64,000 nucleotides of DNA, from contig NZ_JODR01000002.1 in the NCBI RefSeq assembly GCF_000725885.1, positions 289,394 to 353,393 of the forward strand. The letters are read 5' to 3'. The notes under the pieces were generated by a model. The model searched no databases. It saw only the letters and a program-made list of their open reading frames with translations, and was not told where the DNA came from. A program made the position numbers and the translations under genes. This DNA is from Streptomyces albus subsp. albus. GTDB lineage: Bacteria; Actinomycetota; Actinomycetes; Streptomycetales; Streptomycetaceae. Below, piece after piece: positions 7,921 to 15,198 of this stretch (positions are counted from its first letter, which is position 1; each line of letters opens with the position of its first letter).

Positions 7921-9312
7921 TCAGCCCTTGACGGGGGTGAACAGGTCGAGCCAGTAGAGGATGTTGAGCAGGACGCCACCGACGATCACCGCGGCGGGTG
8001 CGGCTGCCATCCGGACGACGGGGCGGCCCATCGCCTCGTTGAGCAGGTAGAGCCCGCCCACGATGAGGATGCCGAGCCCGGCGCCCATCGCGTTGGCCGC
8101 CATCAGCGAGCCGAACAGGATGGCCAGGTGGAGGCTGTCGGTGATGGCGTTGCGCAGGTGCTCGGAGGAGTCGCGGACGCTGGGCAGCTTGCCGAGGACC
8201 TTGCCGATGTAGGAGAGGGCCAGGACCTCCACGGCGAAGACGGCGGCGCCGACTATCACGGCCAGGACCGGGTTCGGCATCAGGTAGCCGATGGGGTACA
8301 CGAGGGTGAACCCGGCGATGCCGTAGGCGCCGGACGCCAGGGCGGTCGTCGCGATCAGCGGGATGAAGCCGAAGACGCGGTAGAAGTCGACCTGGGCCGC
8401 CTCCGAGATGTGCCCCTTGGCGATCAGGAAGCTGGTGGCCTCACCGCCGCCGAATATGTGCATCTGCGCCAGCAGACAGACTCCGGCGCCCAGCAGCATG
8501 AACAGCGGCAGATGGCGGCGCAGACGGGCGGCGCTGGCGCTGAACAGCGAGGCCATCGGATCGTCCTCGGGCGCCTCGTCCTGGGTGGAGGCGGCGCTCT
8601 CGCCCCGGGCGGCTGCCTCGGCGCGGTCCGCCTTGCGCTGGGCGAGGTCCTTCCGGACGGCGAGGCCGATGAGCAGCAGGACGCCCACGGCCATGGCCAG
8701 CGCGCCGGCGAACATGTTGGGCCACAGCTTCATCGTCGCCACTACGAGGACGAGTTCGACGACGCCTGCCACCGCTCCCCACTTGCGCCCGAACTGCTTG
8801 GTGATGGCCAGCACCGGGAAGAGCGTGAAGAGGAAGAGGATCGGTGTGGACATCTGCTGCATGGCGGTCAGGAAGTCCACGGGCAGGTCGTGCGCGACCT
8901 CGTTGGCGCCGTTGAGGCCGTAGACGACGACGGCGCCCCAGGCGGCGCCCAGCAGCGGCGCCAGCCACTTCTTGGGCGACAGCAGGCCCAGGATGTCCGT
9001 GGGCAGGAAGACCAGCCACGGGTTGAGGACTCCGGAGGAGAGCGCCATGGGGGCGCCGAGTCCGAAGATGAAGCCGGCGGAGAGCCCGAAGGAGACCGCC
9101 GTGGTGGCCGAGCGGGTCGTCCGGCCCTGGATGAAGTCCAGCATGAACGGGCGCACGCCGTCGTTGAAGACGGCCAGGGCCTTGTGCGAGATGAACGCGG
9201 TCACCGCACACAGGACGATGACGGTCACCTGCTGCGGCCAGGACAGGTCGAGGCCCGTCCCTGCGGCAAGTTGGGTGCCGGAGGCGCTCACTGCGCTTGC
9301 GAGGTCACTCAC
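7921..9312 (-). CDS. yhfT: YhfT-like multi-pass membrane transporter
   Basis: 463 residues with about ten to twelve hydrophobic segments and a basic/acidic cytoplasmic insert (roughly residues 225-265, rich in Glu, Ala and Arg). Characteristic stretches include ALAVFNDGVRPFMLDFIQGR near residue 45 and VYGLNGANEVAHDLPVDF near 140, which match the E. coli YhfT family as I remember it. The start GTG 9312 is preceded by GAAGGAG. As the only transporter in the operon it probably imports the pathway's substrate; with the YhfU-like protein encoded directly upstream it may form one transport unit. The transported compound is unknown. Confidence 0.85.
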   Translation of the reverse strand: MSDLASAVSASGTQLAAGTGLDLSWPQQVTVIVLCAVTAFISHKALAVFNDGVRPFMLDFIQGRTTRSATTAVSFGLSAGFIFGLGAPMALSSGVLNPWLVFLPTDILGLLSPKKWLAPLLGAAWGAVVVYGLNGANEVAHDLPVDFLTAMQQMSTPILFLFTLFPVLAITKQFGRKWGAVAGVVELVLVVATMKLWPNMFAGALAMAVGVLLLIGLAVRKDLAQRKADRAEAAARGESAASTQDEAPEDDPMASLFSASAARLRRHLPLFMLLGAGVCLLAQMHIFGGGEATSFLIAKGHISEAAQVDFYRVFGFIPLIATTALASGAYGIAGFTLVYPIGYLMPNPVLAVIVGAAVFAVEVLALSYIGKVLGKLPSVRDSSEHLRNAITDSLHLAILFGSLMAANAMGAGLGILIVGGLYLLNEAMGRPVVRMAAAPAAVIVGGVLLNILYWLDLFTPVKG

Positions 9313-9354
9313 GGGGTCGCTCCTTCACGCCCGGGATGTCCGTTCCGAACCCCG

Positions 9355-9711
9355 TCAGGCGCGCGCGGCGACGGCGCGGACGAGGAGGGGGACGACGGAG
9401 TCGATCTGGTCCATGGAGAAGCCGAAGACCTTCTTGCCTTCGGCGAGGAGGGCGGCGGCCTCGTCCTCGGTGGGGACGGAGCGGCCGAAGGTGTGGCAGG
9501 CGGACTGGCCCATGAGTCCGACGAGGACACCGAGGGAGGCGCCGGCGCCGGTGTGGCAGGTGCCGAAGTAGTAGTCGGCCTGGCCGGAGCGCAGCTTCAT
9601 CGCGGCGTCCATGTCGCTGGAGACGGCGACGTCGATGCCGTCCAGCCCGAGGGCCTTGACGGCGTTGGCGACCTCGTTCTTGCCGACTCCGCCGGCGAGG
9701 ATCTTCGTCAT
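9355..9711 (-). CDS. yhfU: YhfU-like small protein (DUF2620 family)
   Basis: 118 residues, almost the size of E. coli YhfU. It begins MTKILAGGVGKNEVANAV and contains YYFGTCHTGAGASLG near the middle, with Gly-rich loops suggesting a small alpha/beta domain. The family looks like a glycine-rich nucleotide- or sugar-binding fold and always travels with the YhfT transporter, so a transporter accessory role is likely. The start ATG 9711 has the weak GAGAGGCACC before it. It is separated by 42 nt from yhfT and by 122 nt from the yhfY-like gene. Confidence 0.85.
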   Translation of the reverse strand: MTKILAGGVGKNEVANAVKALGLDGIDVAVSSDMDAAMKLRSGQADYYFGTCHTGAGASLGVLVGLMGQSACHTFGRSVPTEDEAAALLAEGKKVFGFSMDQIDSVVPLLVRAVAARA

Positions 9712-9833
9712 GGTGGGGTGCCTCTCATCTGTCGTGTGCGGCCGGGCGGGGTGACCCGGCCGGGTGGTCGTCGGGTGCGGCGGTGGGCCGCAGGGGGTGC
9801 GGCCGGCGGGCGGGGCCCGCGGCCGGTGCGGGG

Positions 9834-10208
9834 TCAGCCGTTGACGCGCTGGGCGAGGACGGCCAGGTGCATGGCCAGGAAGTTGATCTCGGATTCGGGC
9901 AGTGCGGCACCGAGTTCGGCCTCGGCGCGTGCGGCGACGCGGCGGGCCCGTTCGACGGCGGCGGGGTGGTCGGCGAGTTCGGCCGCGACCTGATCGTCGG
10001 TCAGGAACTTCTCGATGGGCTCGCCGTCGAGCAGCCGGGTGAGGGCCATCATCAGATGGCTCGTCAGCATGCCGGCCGTCTCCTCGGTGACGGTTGCGCC
10101 CTCGTCGGCGAGCGCGGCCAGCTCGGCCTCCACGAAGTCGGCCACCTCGGGCCGGACCTGGCCACCCTCGCGGAAGAGCTGGATGCGGAGCGCGAGCTGG
10201 TCGTCCAC
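9834..10208 (-). CDS. yhfY: YhfY-like PRD-domain protein
   Basis: 124 residues comprising little more than one PTS-regulation-domain fold (about residues 12-115), ending INFLAMHLAVLAQRVNG, a typical PRD C-terminal helix with the conserved His. No DNA-binding domain is visible, so this is a stand-alone PRD, as in the E. coli yhf cluster. The start is GTG 10208; AAGGAG lies 6 nt upstream. It is the first gene after an operator-like sequence at 10233-10254, which makes it the likely head of the structural operon. PRDs normally respond to PTS phosphorylation; no PTS gene lies in the window, so what controls it is open. Confidence 0.8.
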   Translation of the reverse strand: MDDQLALRIQLFREGGQVRPEVADFVEAELAALADEGATVTEETAGMLTSHLMMALTRLLDGEPIEKFLTDDQVAAELADHPAAVERARRVAARAEAELGAALPESEINFLAMHLAVLAQRVNG

Positions 10209-10232
10209 GGCATTCTCCTTCAACTTTCGCCC

Positions 10233-10254
10233 AGAACTCGGGATTCTGGATTCT
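10233..10254 (-). promoter_or_regulatory. Second YhfZ-type operator, upstream of yhfY
   Basis: AGAACTCGGGATTCT at 10233-10247 matches 12 of 15 bases of the perfect palindrome in the yhfZ promoter. A second GGATTCT heptamer follows at once (10248-10254), so the right half-site is tandemly doubled. It lies 25-45 bp before the yhfY-like start. Confidence 0.65.
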
Positions 10255-10320
10255 CTTGCCGGACTGCGGCCCTGCGCGGCAGGGGCCGTGCACGGCTGAG
10301 GCCGCCCGTCCGGGGCCCAC

Positions 10321-10345
10321 GCCCCGGCGGGTCTTCCGCCGGGGC
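10321..10345 (-). terminator. Hairpin after yhfZ
   Basis: Perfect 10-bp stem GCCCCGGCGG / CCGCCGGGGC with loop GTCTT, about 95 bp downstream of the yhfZ-like stop and before the operator of the next transcription unit. It suggests that yhfZ is transcribed separately from yhfY-W. Confidence 0.6.
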
Positions 10346-10440
10346 CCGGGAGGTCCGGCGCCCCTGGCGGCTGCTTTGTGACGCTCCGTCGGCTTCCGGC
10401 GGTCCGCGAGGGGCGGACCGACCGGGGCCGGCGGGGCGGG

Positions 10441-11385
10441 TCAGTAGGAGGGCATACGGTCTCCCCGTATGACCTCGGACTGGAGGGCAGTGACCCGTCC
10501 GGGGTCGATGGCGTCCTTTATGGCGTGCAGCGCGGCGGCGCTCTCGGCCCGGCCGACGACCGCCGCGCTGGAGTTGCGCAGGGCCAAGTCACGCGTTATC
10601 TCGTCGCCGAGGGGCAGCACGTCCACGCCGTGCCCGATCCGGCCCTGCACCTCGTCGAGGCTCCAGACGGTGGCGTCGGCCTCGCGGTGGACGAGGAGAT
10701 CGGGCAGCTGCATGTAGGAGCACTCGATCCACTCGACGTCGTCGCGTCCGCCGAAGGTCAGCTCGGCGAGCATCCGCTGGTCCTCCGAGGCGTGGTCCAC
10801 GGCGACGCGCAGGCCGGGCTCCTCCAGCGAGCCGCCCTCGGCCACCAGCACACCGTGGGCTCCGACATAGGTGGCCGGGCCCAGGTCCACCACCAGGGCC
10901 AGCTCCTCGGGGTGCTCCTCGATCAGCCGGTCGGCGGCGTAGCGGGAGAGGACCACCAGATCGGCCTTGCCCTCCAGAAGGGCGGTGACCCGGCTTCCGG
11001 CGCCCCGCATGAAGGTGATGGCGAAGGGGGTGCCGGCCTCCTCGAACGCGGTGCGCAGCCCGGTGGCCAGGCCCTCGTAGCGACGGGAGTAAGGCAGGGG
11101 CATGGCGGCGAGCAGCGTGCCGAGGCCGGAGAGCCGCCACAGCACGGCTCGGTCGGATTTGACGAGGAAGGTGCCCAGATGACCGCGGGCGGCGGTCTCG
11201 ATGGCGCCGGCCTCCTCCAGCAGGCGCAGCGCGGCCTGGACGGTGCCGTTTCCGCAGCCCAGCTCCTCGGCGAAGTCCCGCACGCGGGGCAGCCGCGTCT
11301 CCGGCTCGTACTCCAGCAGAAGGAGCGCGAGCTGGCGGGCCGCCAGGCCGTTGCGGGTCAGGAACCGCTCGTCGTAACCGTTCAC
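10441..11385 (-). CDS. yhfZ: YhfZ-like GntR-type transcriptional regulator
   Basis: 314 residues. The N-terminus (about 1-75) is a GntR-like winged helix: TRLPRVRDFAEELGCGNGTVQAALRLLEEAGAI with a wing TAARGHLGTFLV. The rest is a periplasmic-binding-protein-like effector domain of the YhfZ family (MPLPYSRRYEGLATGL, LVVDLGPATYVGAHGVLV, VEWIECSYMQL), ending MPSY much like the E. coli protein (PSY). I chose GTG 11385 because a consensus-like promoter ends exactly there, giving a leaderless mRNA; a TTG at 11421 in the same frame would overlap the -35 box. It is likely the repressor or activator of this operon and of itself. Confidence 0.88.
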   Translation of the reverse strand: MNGYDERFLTRNGLAARQLALLLLEYEPETRLPRVRDFAEELGCGNGTVQAALRLLEEAGAIETAARGHLGTFLVKSDRAVLWRLSGLGTLLAAMPLPYSRRYEGLATGLRTAFEEAGTPFAITFMRGAGSRVTALLEGKADLVVLSRYAADRLIEEHPEELALVVDLGPATYVGAHGVLVAEGGSLEEPGLRVAVDHASEDQRMLAELTFGGRDDVEWIECSYMQLPDLLVHREADATVWSLDEVQGRIGHGVDVLPLGDEITRDLALRNSSAAVVGRAESAAALHAIKDAIDPGRVTALQSEVIRGDRMPSY

Positions 11386-11391
11386 GAAGAA

Positions 11392-11421
11392 ACAGTAAAC
11401 AGAATCCTGGATTCTTGACAA
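11392..11421 (-). promoter_or_regulatory. yhfZ promoter with internal palindromic operator
   Basis: On the minus strand: -35 TTGTCA (11421-11416), an 18-bp spacer, and -10 TACTGT (11397-11392). The predicted start of transcription is the GTG start codon at 11385. The spacer holds the perfect 15-bp palindrome AGAATCCAGGATTCT (11415-11401). A protein bound there would block RNA polymerase, so autorepression is the simplest reading. Confidence 0.75.
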
Positions 11422-11478
11422 GACCCCTTCTCCCGGTCTTCAGGGGCCCGGACAGCAGGAAACTGCTAGAAAAGGGGC

Positions 11479-14400
11479 ATGCGCGGACTTTTCCGGCGCC
11501 GATCGGCTCGGCGCGAGCACCCCCGCCGGGTGCCGCCCGCCTCCGCGCAGTCCTCCGGCCCCTCCTCCTCCGAACAGCGCTCCCCCGCACGCTCCCCGTC
11601 CGGGCCCTCCTCCGACCAGACCACCGACGAGCCCCCTGCTGAGCAGCCCGCTTCCGAGCAGCCCGCCGATCAGCACTCCTCCGGGCCGTCGGGCCCCGGG
11701 GCCTCCGGCTCCGGCTCCGAGCAGTCCGAGGGCTCCCCCGCGGCACCCTCCGGAGCGTCCGGCACCGCGGAGCGGACCGCCCCTCTGCGCGAGCCCTCCC
11801 GCTTCCCGTTCGGAGCCCGGAGCGTCGCCGGGGAGGTGTTCATCCTCCAGGTGGCGGTCATCGTGCTGCTGACCGTCGCGGTGGTGGTCGCCTTCGTGCT
11901 GCACGCCAGGTGGGACAGCGAGCAGCAGGCGCGCAACAAGTCCCTGGCGGTCGCCCAGACCTTCGCCCGGGCCCCTGGCGTCCTCGACGCGCTGGACAGC
12001 CGCGACCCCACCGCGGCGCTCCAGCCGCGCGCCCAGGCGGTCCGCAAGGCCGCCGACGTCAGCTATGTCGTGGTGTGGACACCGGAGGGGAAGCGGATCA
12101 CCGCGCCGAAACGGCGGATGATCGGCCAGACCGTCGTGAAGCCCTTCAAGTTCATCGTGGAACGGGCCCGGGAGGGCCGCCCCACCACCCACACCATCGA
12201 CGCGGTCACCGGCGGCGACACCGTCAACACGGCCGTGCCCGTCACCCGGCCGGACGGCTCCCTCGCCGGGCTGGTGTCCGCGGGGGTGACCGTCTCCCGG
12301 GTGAACCAGGGCGTCAAGGACCAGTTGCCCGTACTGCTCATGTCCGCCGCCGGCGCCCTCGTCCTGGCCTCCGTCAGTTCCGCGCTGGTCAGCAGACGGC
12401 TCCGCCGCCAGACGCACGGGCTCGGCCCCGTCCAGATGACCCGGATGTACGAGCACCACGACGCGGTGCTGCACTCCGTCCGCGAAGGGGTGCTCATCCT
12501 GGACGCCGAGGGCCGCCTGGTGCTGGCCAACAGCGAGGCCCGGCGGCTGCTGGAGCTGCCCCCCGAGGCGGAGGGCGAGCAGGTCGGACGGCTCGGCCTG
12601 GACGCGGGCATGGCCGAGCTGCTGACGTCCGGCCGCACCGCCTCCGACGAGGTCCACCTGGCGGGCGGCCGGCTGCTGGCCGTCAACGTCCGCGCCACCC
12701 GCGGCGAGGAGGGCCCGCCCGGACGGGTCGCCACACTGCGGGACACCACCGACCTGCGCGCGCTCGAGGGCCGCGCCGCGGTGAGCCGCGAGCGGCTGCG
12801 GCTGCTGTACGAGGCGGGGGTGCGGGTCGGTACGACACTGGACGTGGTCCGTACGGCCGAGGAACTGGCCGAGGTCGTCGTCCCCGGGTTCGCCGATTTC
12901 GCCACCGTGGAACTGCTGGACCCGGTGCCCCGCGGCGAGGAACCCTCCGGAGCGCGCACCGACATGCGCCGGGTGGCCATGAGCGGCATCCGCGAGGAGC
13001 CGCCGCTGTACCCGGTGGACACCGTCATCCGGACGGTCGCCACCTCCCCCGACGAGGCGGCACGGGAGACCGGCCACCCCGTACTGGTGCCGGACCTGCG
13101 GCAGGCGCACGACTGGCTCGCGGAGAACCCCGAGCGCGGCCGGGCGACCCTCGACTACGGCATCCGCTCCCTGATCAGCGTGCCCCTGCGCGCCCGCGGA
13201 GTCGTCCTGGGGTCCGTCGATTTCTGGCGCACCGAGGAGAGCGAACCCTACGCGGAGGACGATCTGGTCTTCGCCGAGGAACTGGCCGCCAGGGCAGCCG
13301 TCAGCGTCGACAACGCCCGCCGCTACACCAGGGAGAACGCCATGGCGGTCACCCTGCAGCGCAGTCTGCTGCCGCGCGGGCTGCCCGAGCAGGACGCGCT
13401 GGAGGTGGCCTCCCGCTATCTGCCCACCCGGGCCGGGGTCGGCGGTGACTGGTTCGACGTCATCCCGCTGCCCGGCGCACGGGTGGCCCTGGTGGTGGGG
13501 GACGTGGTGGGCCACGGGCTGCACGCCGCGGCCACCATGGGGCGCCTGCGCACAGCAGTGCTCAATTTCTCCTCCCTCGACCTGGCCCCCGAGGACCTGC
13601 TGGCCCACCTGGACGAACTGGTCGACAGGATCGACCAGGACCAGACGGCCGCCGGCAACGGTGAGGCCGTCACCGGCGCCACCTGCCTGTACGCGATCTA
13701 CGACTCCGCCTCGGGCCGCTGCACCGTGGCCCGGGCCGGCCACCTGGGGCCCGCGGTCGTCAACCCGGACGGCACCGTCGACTTCCCCGAGGTCCCCGTG
13801 GGGCTCCCACTGGGGCTCGGCGGCGCCCCCTTCGAGACCGCGGAGCTGCAGCTGGCGGAGGGCAGCAGCCTGGTGCTGTACACCGACGGGCTGGTCGAGG
13901 ACCGCGACCGCGACATCGACGACGGGCTCGCCCAGTTGCACGACGCGCTGGCCGACCACCCCGGGCGGCCCCCCGAGGAGACCTGCGGCGCGGTGCTGGA
14001 CGCGCTGCTGCCCGCCGACCCGAGCGACGACGTGGCGCTGCTGGTGGCCCGCACCCGGGTGCTCCCGGCGGACCGGGTCGCCCAGTGGGACGTCCCCGCG
14101 GACTCCGGTGCGGTGGCCCCGCTGCGCGCCCAGGTGACCGGCAAACTGACCGAGTGGGGGCTGGAGGAGGTCGCCTTCACCACCGAGCTGATCCTCAGCG
14201 AACTGGTCACCAACGCCATCCGCTACGGCAGCGAACCCATCCGCGCCCGCCTGCTGTACGAACGTTCCCTCACCTGCGAGGTCTCCGACGGCAACAGCAC
14301 CTCGCCGCATCTGCGCCGGGCCGCCGCCACCGAGGAGGGCGGGCGGGGCCTGTTCCTGGTGGCGCAGCTCGCCGAACGCTGGGGCACCCGCTACACCCCG

Positions 14401-14505
14401 CACGGCAAGGTCATGTGGACCGAACAGAGCCTCCATGGCGGCGGCACCCCGCAGGAGGAGGACGAGGAGAGCCTGCTCGACCAGTGGGGCGACGGGGACA
14501 TGTGA
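11479..14505 (+). CDS. Membrane PAS/GAF SpoIIE-family protein phosphatase with ATPase domain
   Basis: 1008 residues. In order: a disordered Ser/Pro/Glu-rich N-terminus (1-110); TM1 (about 118-140, ILQVAVIVLLTVAVVVAFVL); an extracytoplasmic sensor of the CitA/DcuS type (about 145-275); TM2 (about 281-305); PAS (325-430); GAF (440-620). Then comes a PP2C/SpoIIE domain (650-860) with GVGGDWFDVIPL, VVGDVVGHG and ARAGHL, and a C-terminal HATPase_c (880-1000) with SELVTNAIRYG and EEGGRGLFLVAQLAERWG. The phosphatase and anti-sigma-like kinase modules together suggest control of a stress sigma factor through an anti-anti-sigma factor. ATG 11479 is preceded by AAAGGGG. It is divergent from yhfZ with only 93 bp between starts, so the two share a control region. 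Confidence 0.93.
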   Translation: MRGLFRRRSARREHPRRVPPASAQSSGPSSSEQRSPARSPSGPSSDQTTDEPPAEQPASEQPADQHSSGPSGPGASGSGSEQSEGSPAAPSGASGTAERTAPLREPSRFPFGARSVAGEVFILQVAVIVLLTVAVVVAFVLHARWDSEQQARNKSLAVAQTFARAPGVLDALDSRDPTAALQPRAQAVRKAADVSYVVVWTPEGKRITAPKRRMIGQTVVKPFKFIVERAREGRPTTHTIDAVTGGDTVNTAVPVTRPDGSLAGLVSAGVTVSRVNQGVKDQLPVLLMSAAGALVLASVSSALVSRRLRRQTHGLGPVQMTRMYEHHDAVLHSVREGVLILDAEGRLVLANSEARRLLELPPEAEGEQVGRLGLDAGMAELLTSGRTASDEVHLAGGRLLAVNVRATRGEEGPPGRVATLRDTTDLRALEGRAAVSRERLRLLYEAGVRVGTTLDVVRTAEELAEVVVPGFADFATVELLDPVPRGEEPSGARTDMRRVAMSGIREEPPLYPVDTVIRTVATSPDEAARETGHPVLVPDLRQAHDWLAENPERGRATLDYGIRSLISVPLRARGVVLGSVDFWRTEESEPYAEDDLVFAEELAARAAVSVDNARRYTRENAMAVTLQRSLLPRGLPEQDALEVASRYLPTRAGVGGDWFDVIPLPGARVALVVGDVVGHGLHAAATMGRLRTAVLNFSSLDLAPEDLLAHLDELVDRIDQDQTAAGNGEAVTGATCLYAIYDSASGRCTVARAGHLGPAVVNPDGTVDFPEVPVGLPLGLGGAPFETAELQLAEGSSLVLYTDGLVEDRDRDIDDGLAQLHDALADHPGRPPEETCGAVLDALLPADPSDDVALLVARTRVLPADRVAQWDVPADSGAVAPLRAQVTGKLTEWGLEEVAFTTELILSELVTNAIRYGSEPIRARLLYERSLTCEVSDGNSTSPHLRRAAATEEGGRGLFLVAQLAERWGTRYTPHGKVMWTEQSLHGGGTPQEEDEESLLDQWGDGDM

Positions 14506-14755
14506 GAGACCGCACGGCGGCGGACGGCCCGCCGGGCGCCCCCGGCGACAGCCGCACCGCACGGAACAGCACACCATGGGCCCCGGCCGTCGCTCCGGCG
14601 CCTCCGCCCGCCGAGCGACGCCCCCTGCACCGAGTGCCTACCTATGCGCCGAGCACGGGCCCGAGACGCCCGCAGGGGCACCCCGCCCGGTGATGGTGCG
14701 CAATTCAGTTCCGGCCCGTCCCGCCCCGCCCGCCGCACGGCCCGGAGAAGGCGCA

Positions 14756-15140
14756 GTGCCGCACAAATGCAGCGCACGTGCGGCACAGATGCCGCACAGG
14801 TGCAGCGCAGATGCCGCACGGTCGCGGCACCCCGGCCCAACGCGGCACCCACACGACGCAGGAGCGGCCGTCATGCGGCACGAACGAGGCACCGATGCGG
14901 CACGGAAGCGGCCTCCCCGCGGCACAAACGCGGCACCCATCCACCGCAGAAACAGCACCCACGCGGCGAAAACACGGCACCTACGCAGCACACAAAAAGC
15001 CCCCGCCCGGCACAAACACGGCACCCACCCAGCACACAAGAAGCCCCTGCAGCACGGATGTGGCACAGATGCGGCACCCATGCCGCAAAACCGCCGCAAA
15101 AACGCCGCACCCATGCGGCACCCTGCGGCACCCGCACCGC
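14756..15140. repeat. Array of GCGGCAC motifs upstream of the PucR regulator
   Basis: About 385 bp in which the heptamer GCGGCAC occurs ten times exactly on the plus strand, with many variants (CCGGCAC, TGGCAC, GCAGCAC) and reverse copies (GCCGCAC). Spacing is mostly 15-21 bp, and the spacers are A-rich for this genome (runs such as CACAAAAAG). A perfect inverted repeat, GTGCGGCA-CAGA-TGCCGCAC, is at 14778-14797. No open frame here has a ribosome binding site. The array ends about 60 bp before the regulator start. It may be multiple regulator sites or simply an expanded minisatellite. Confidence 0.8.
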
Positions 15141-15198
15141 TCCCCTGCGGCAGCCCTGCGCCCCGCTCGGTGCGCCCGCGATGGGCGACACTTGGTGC

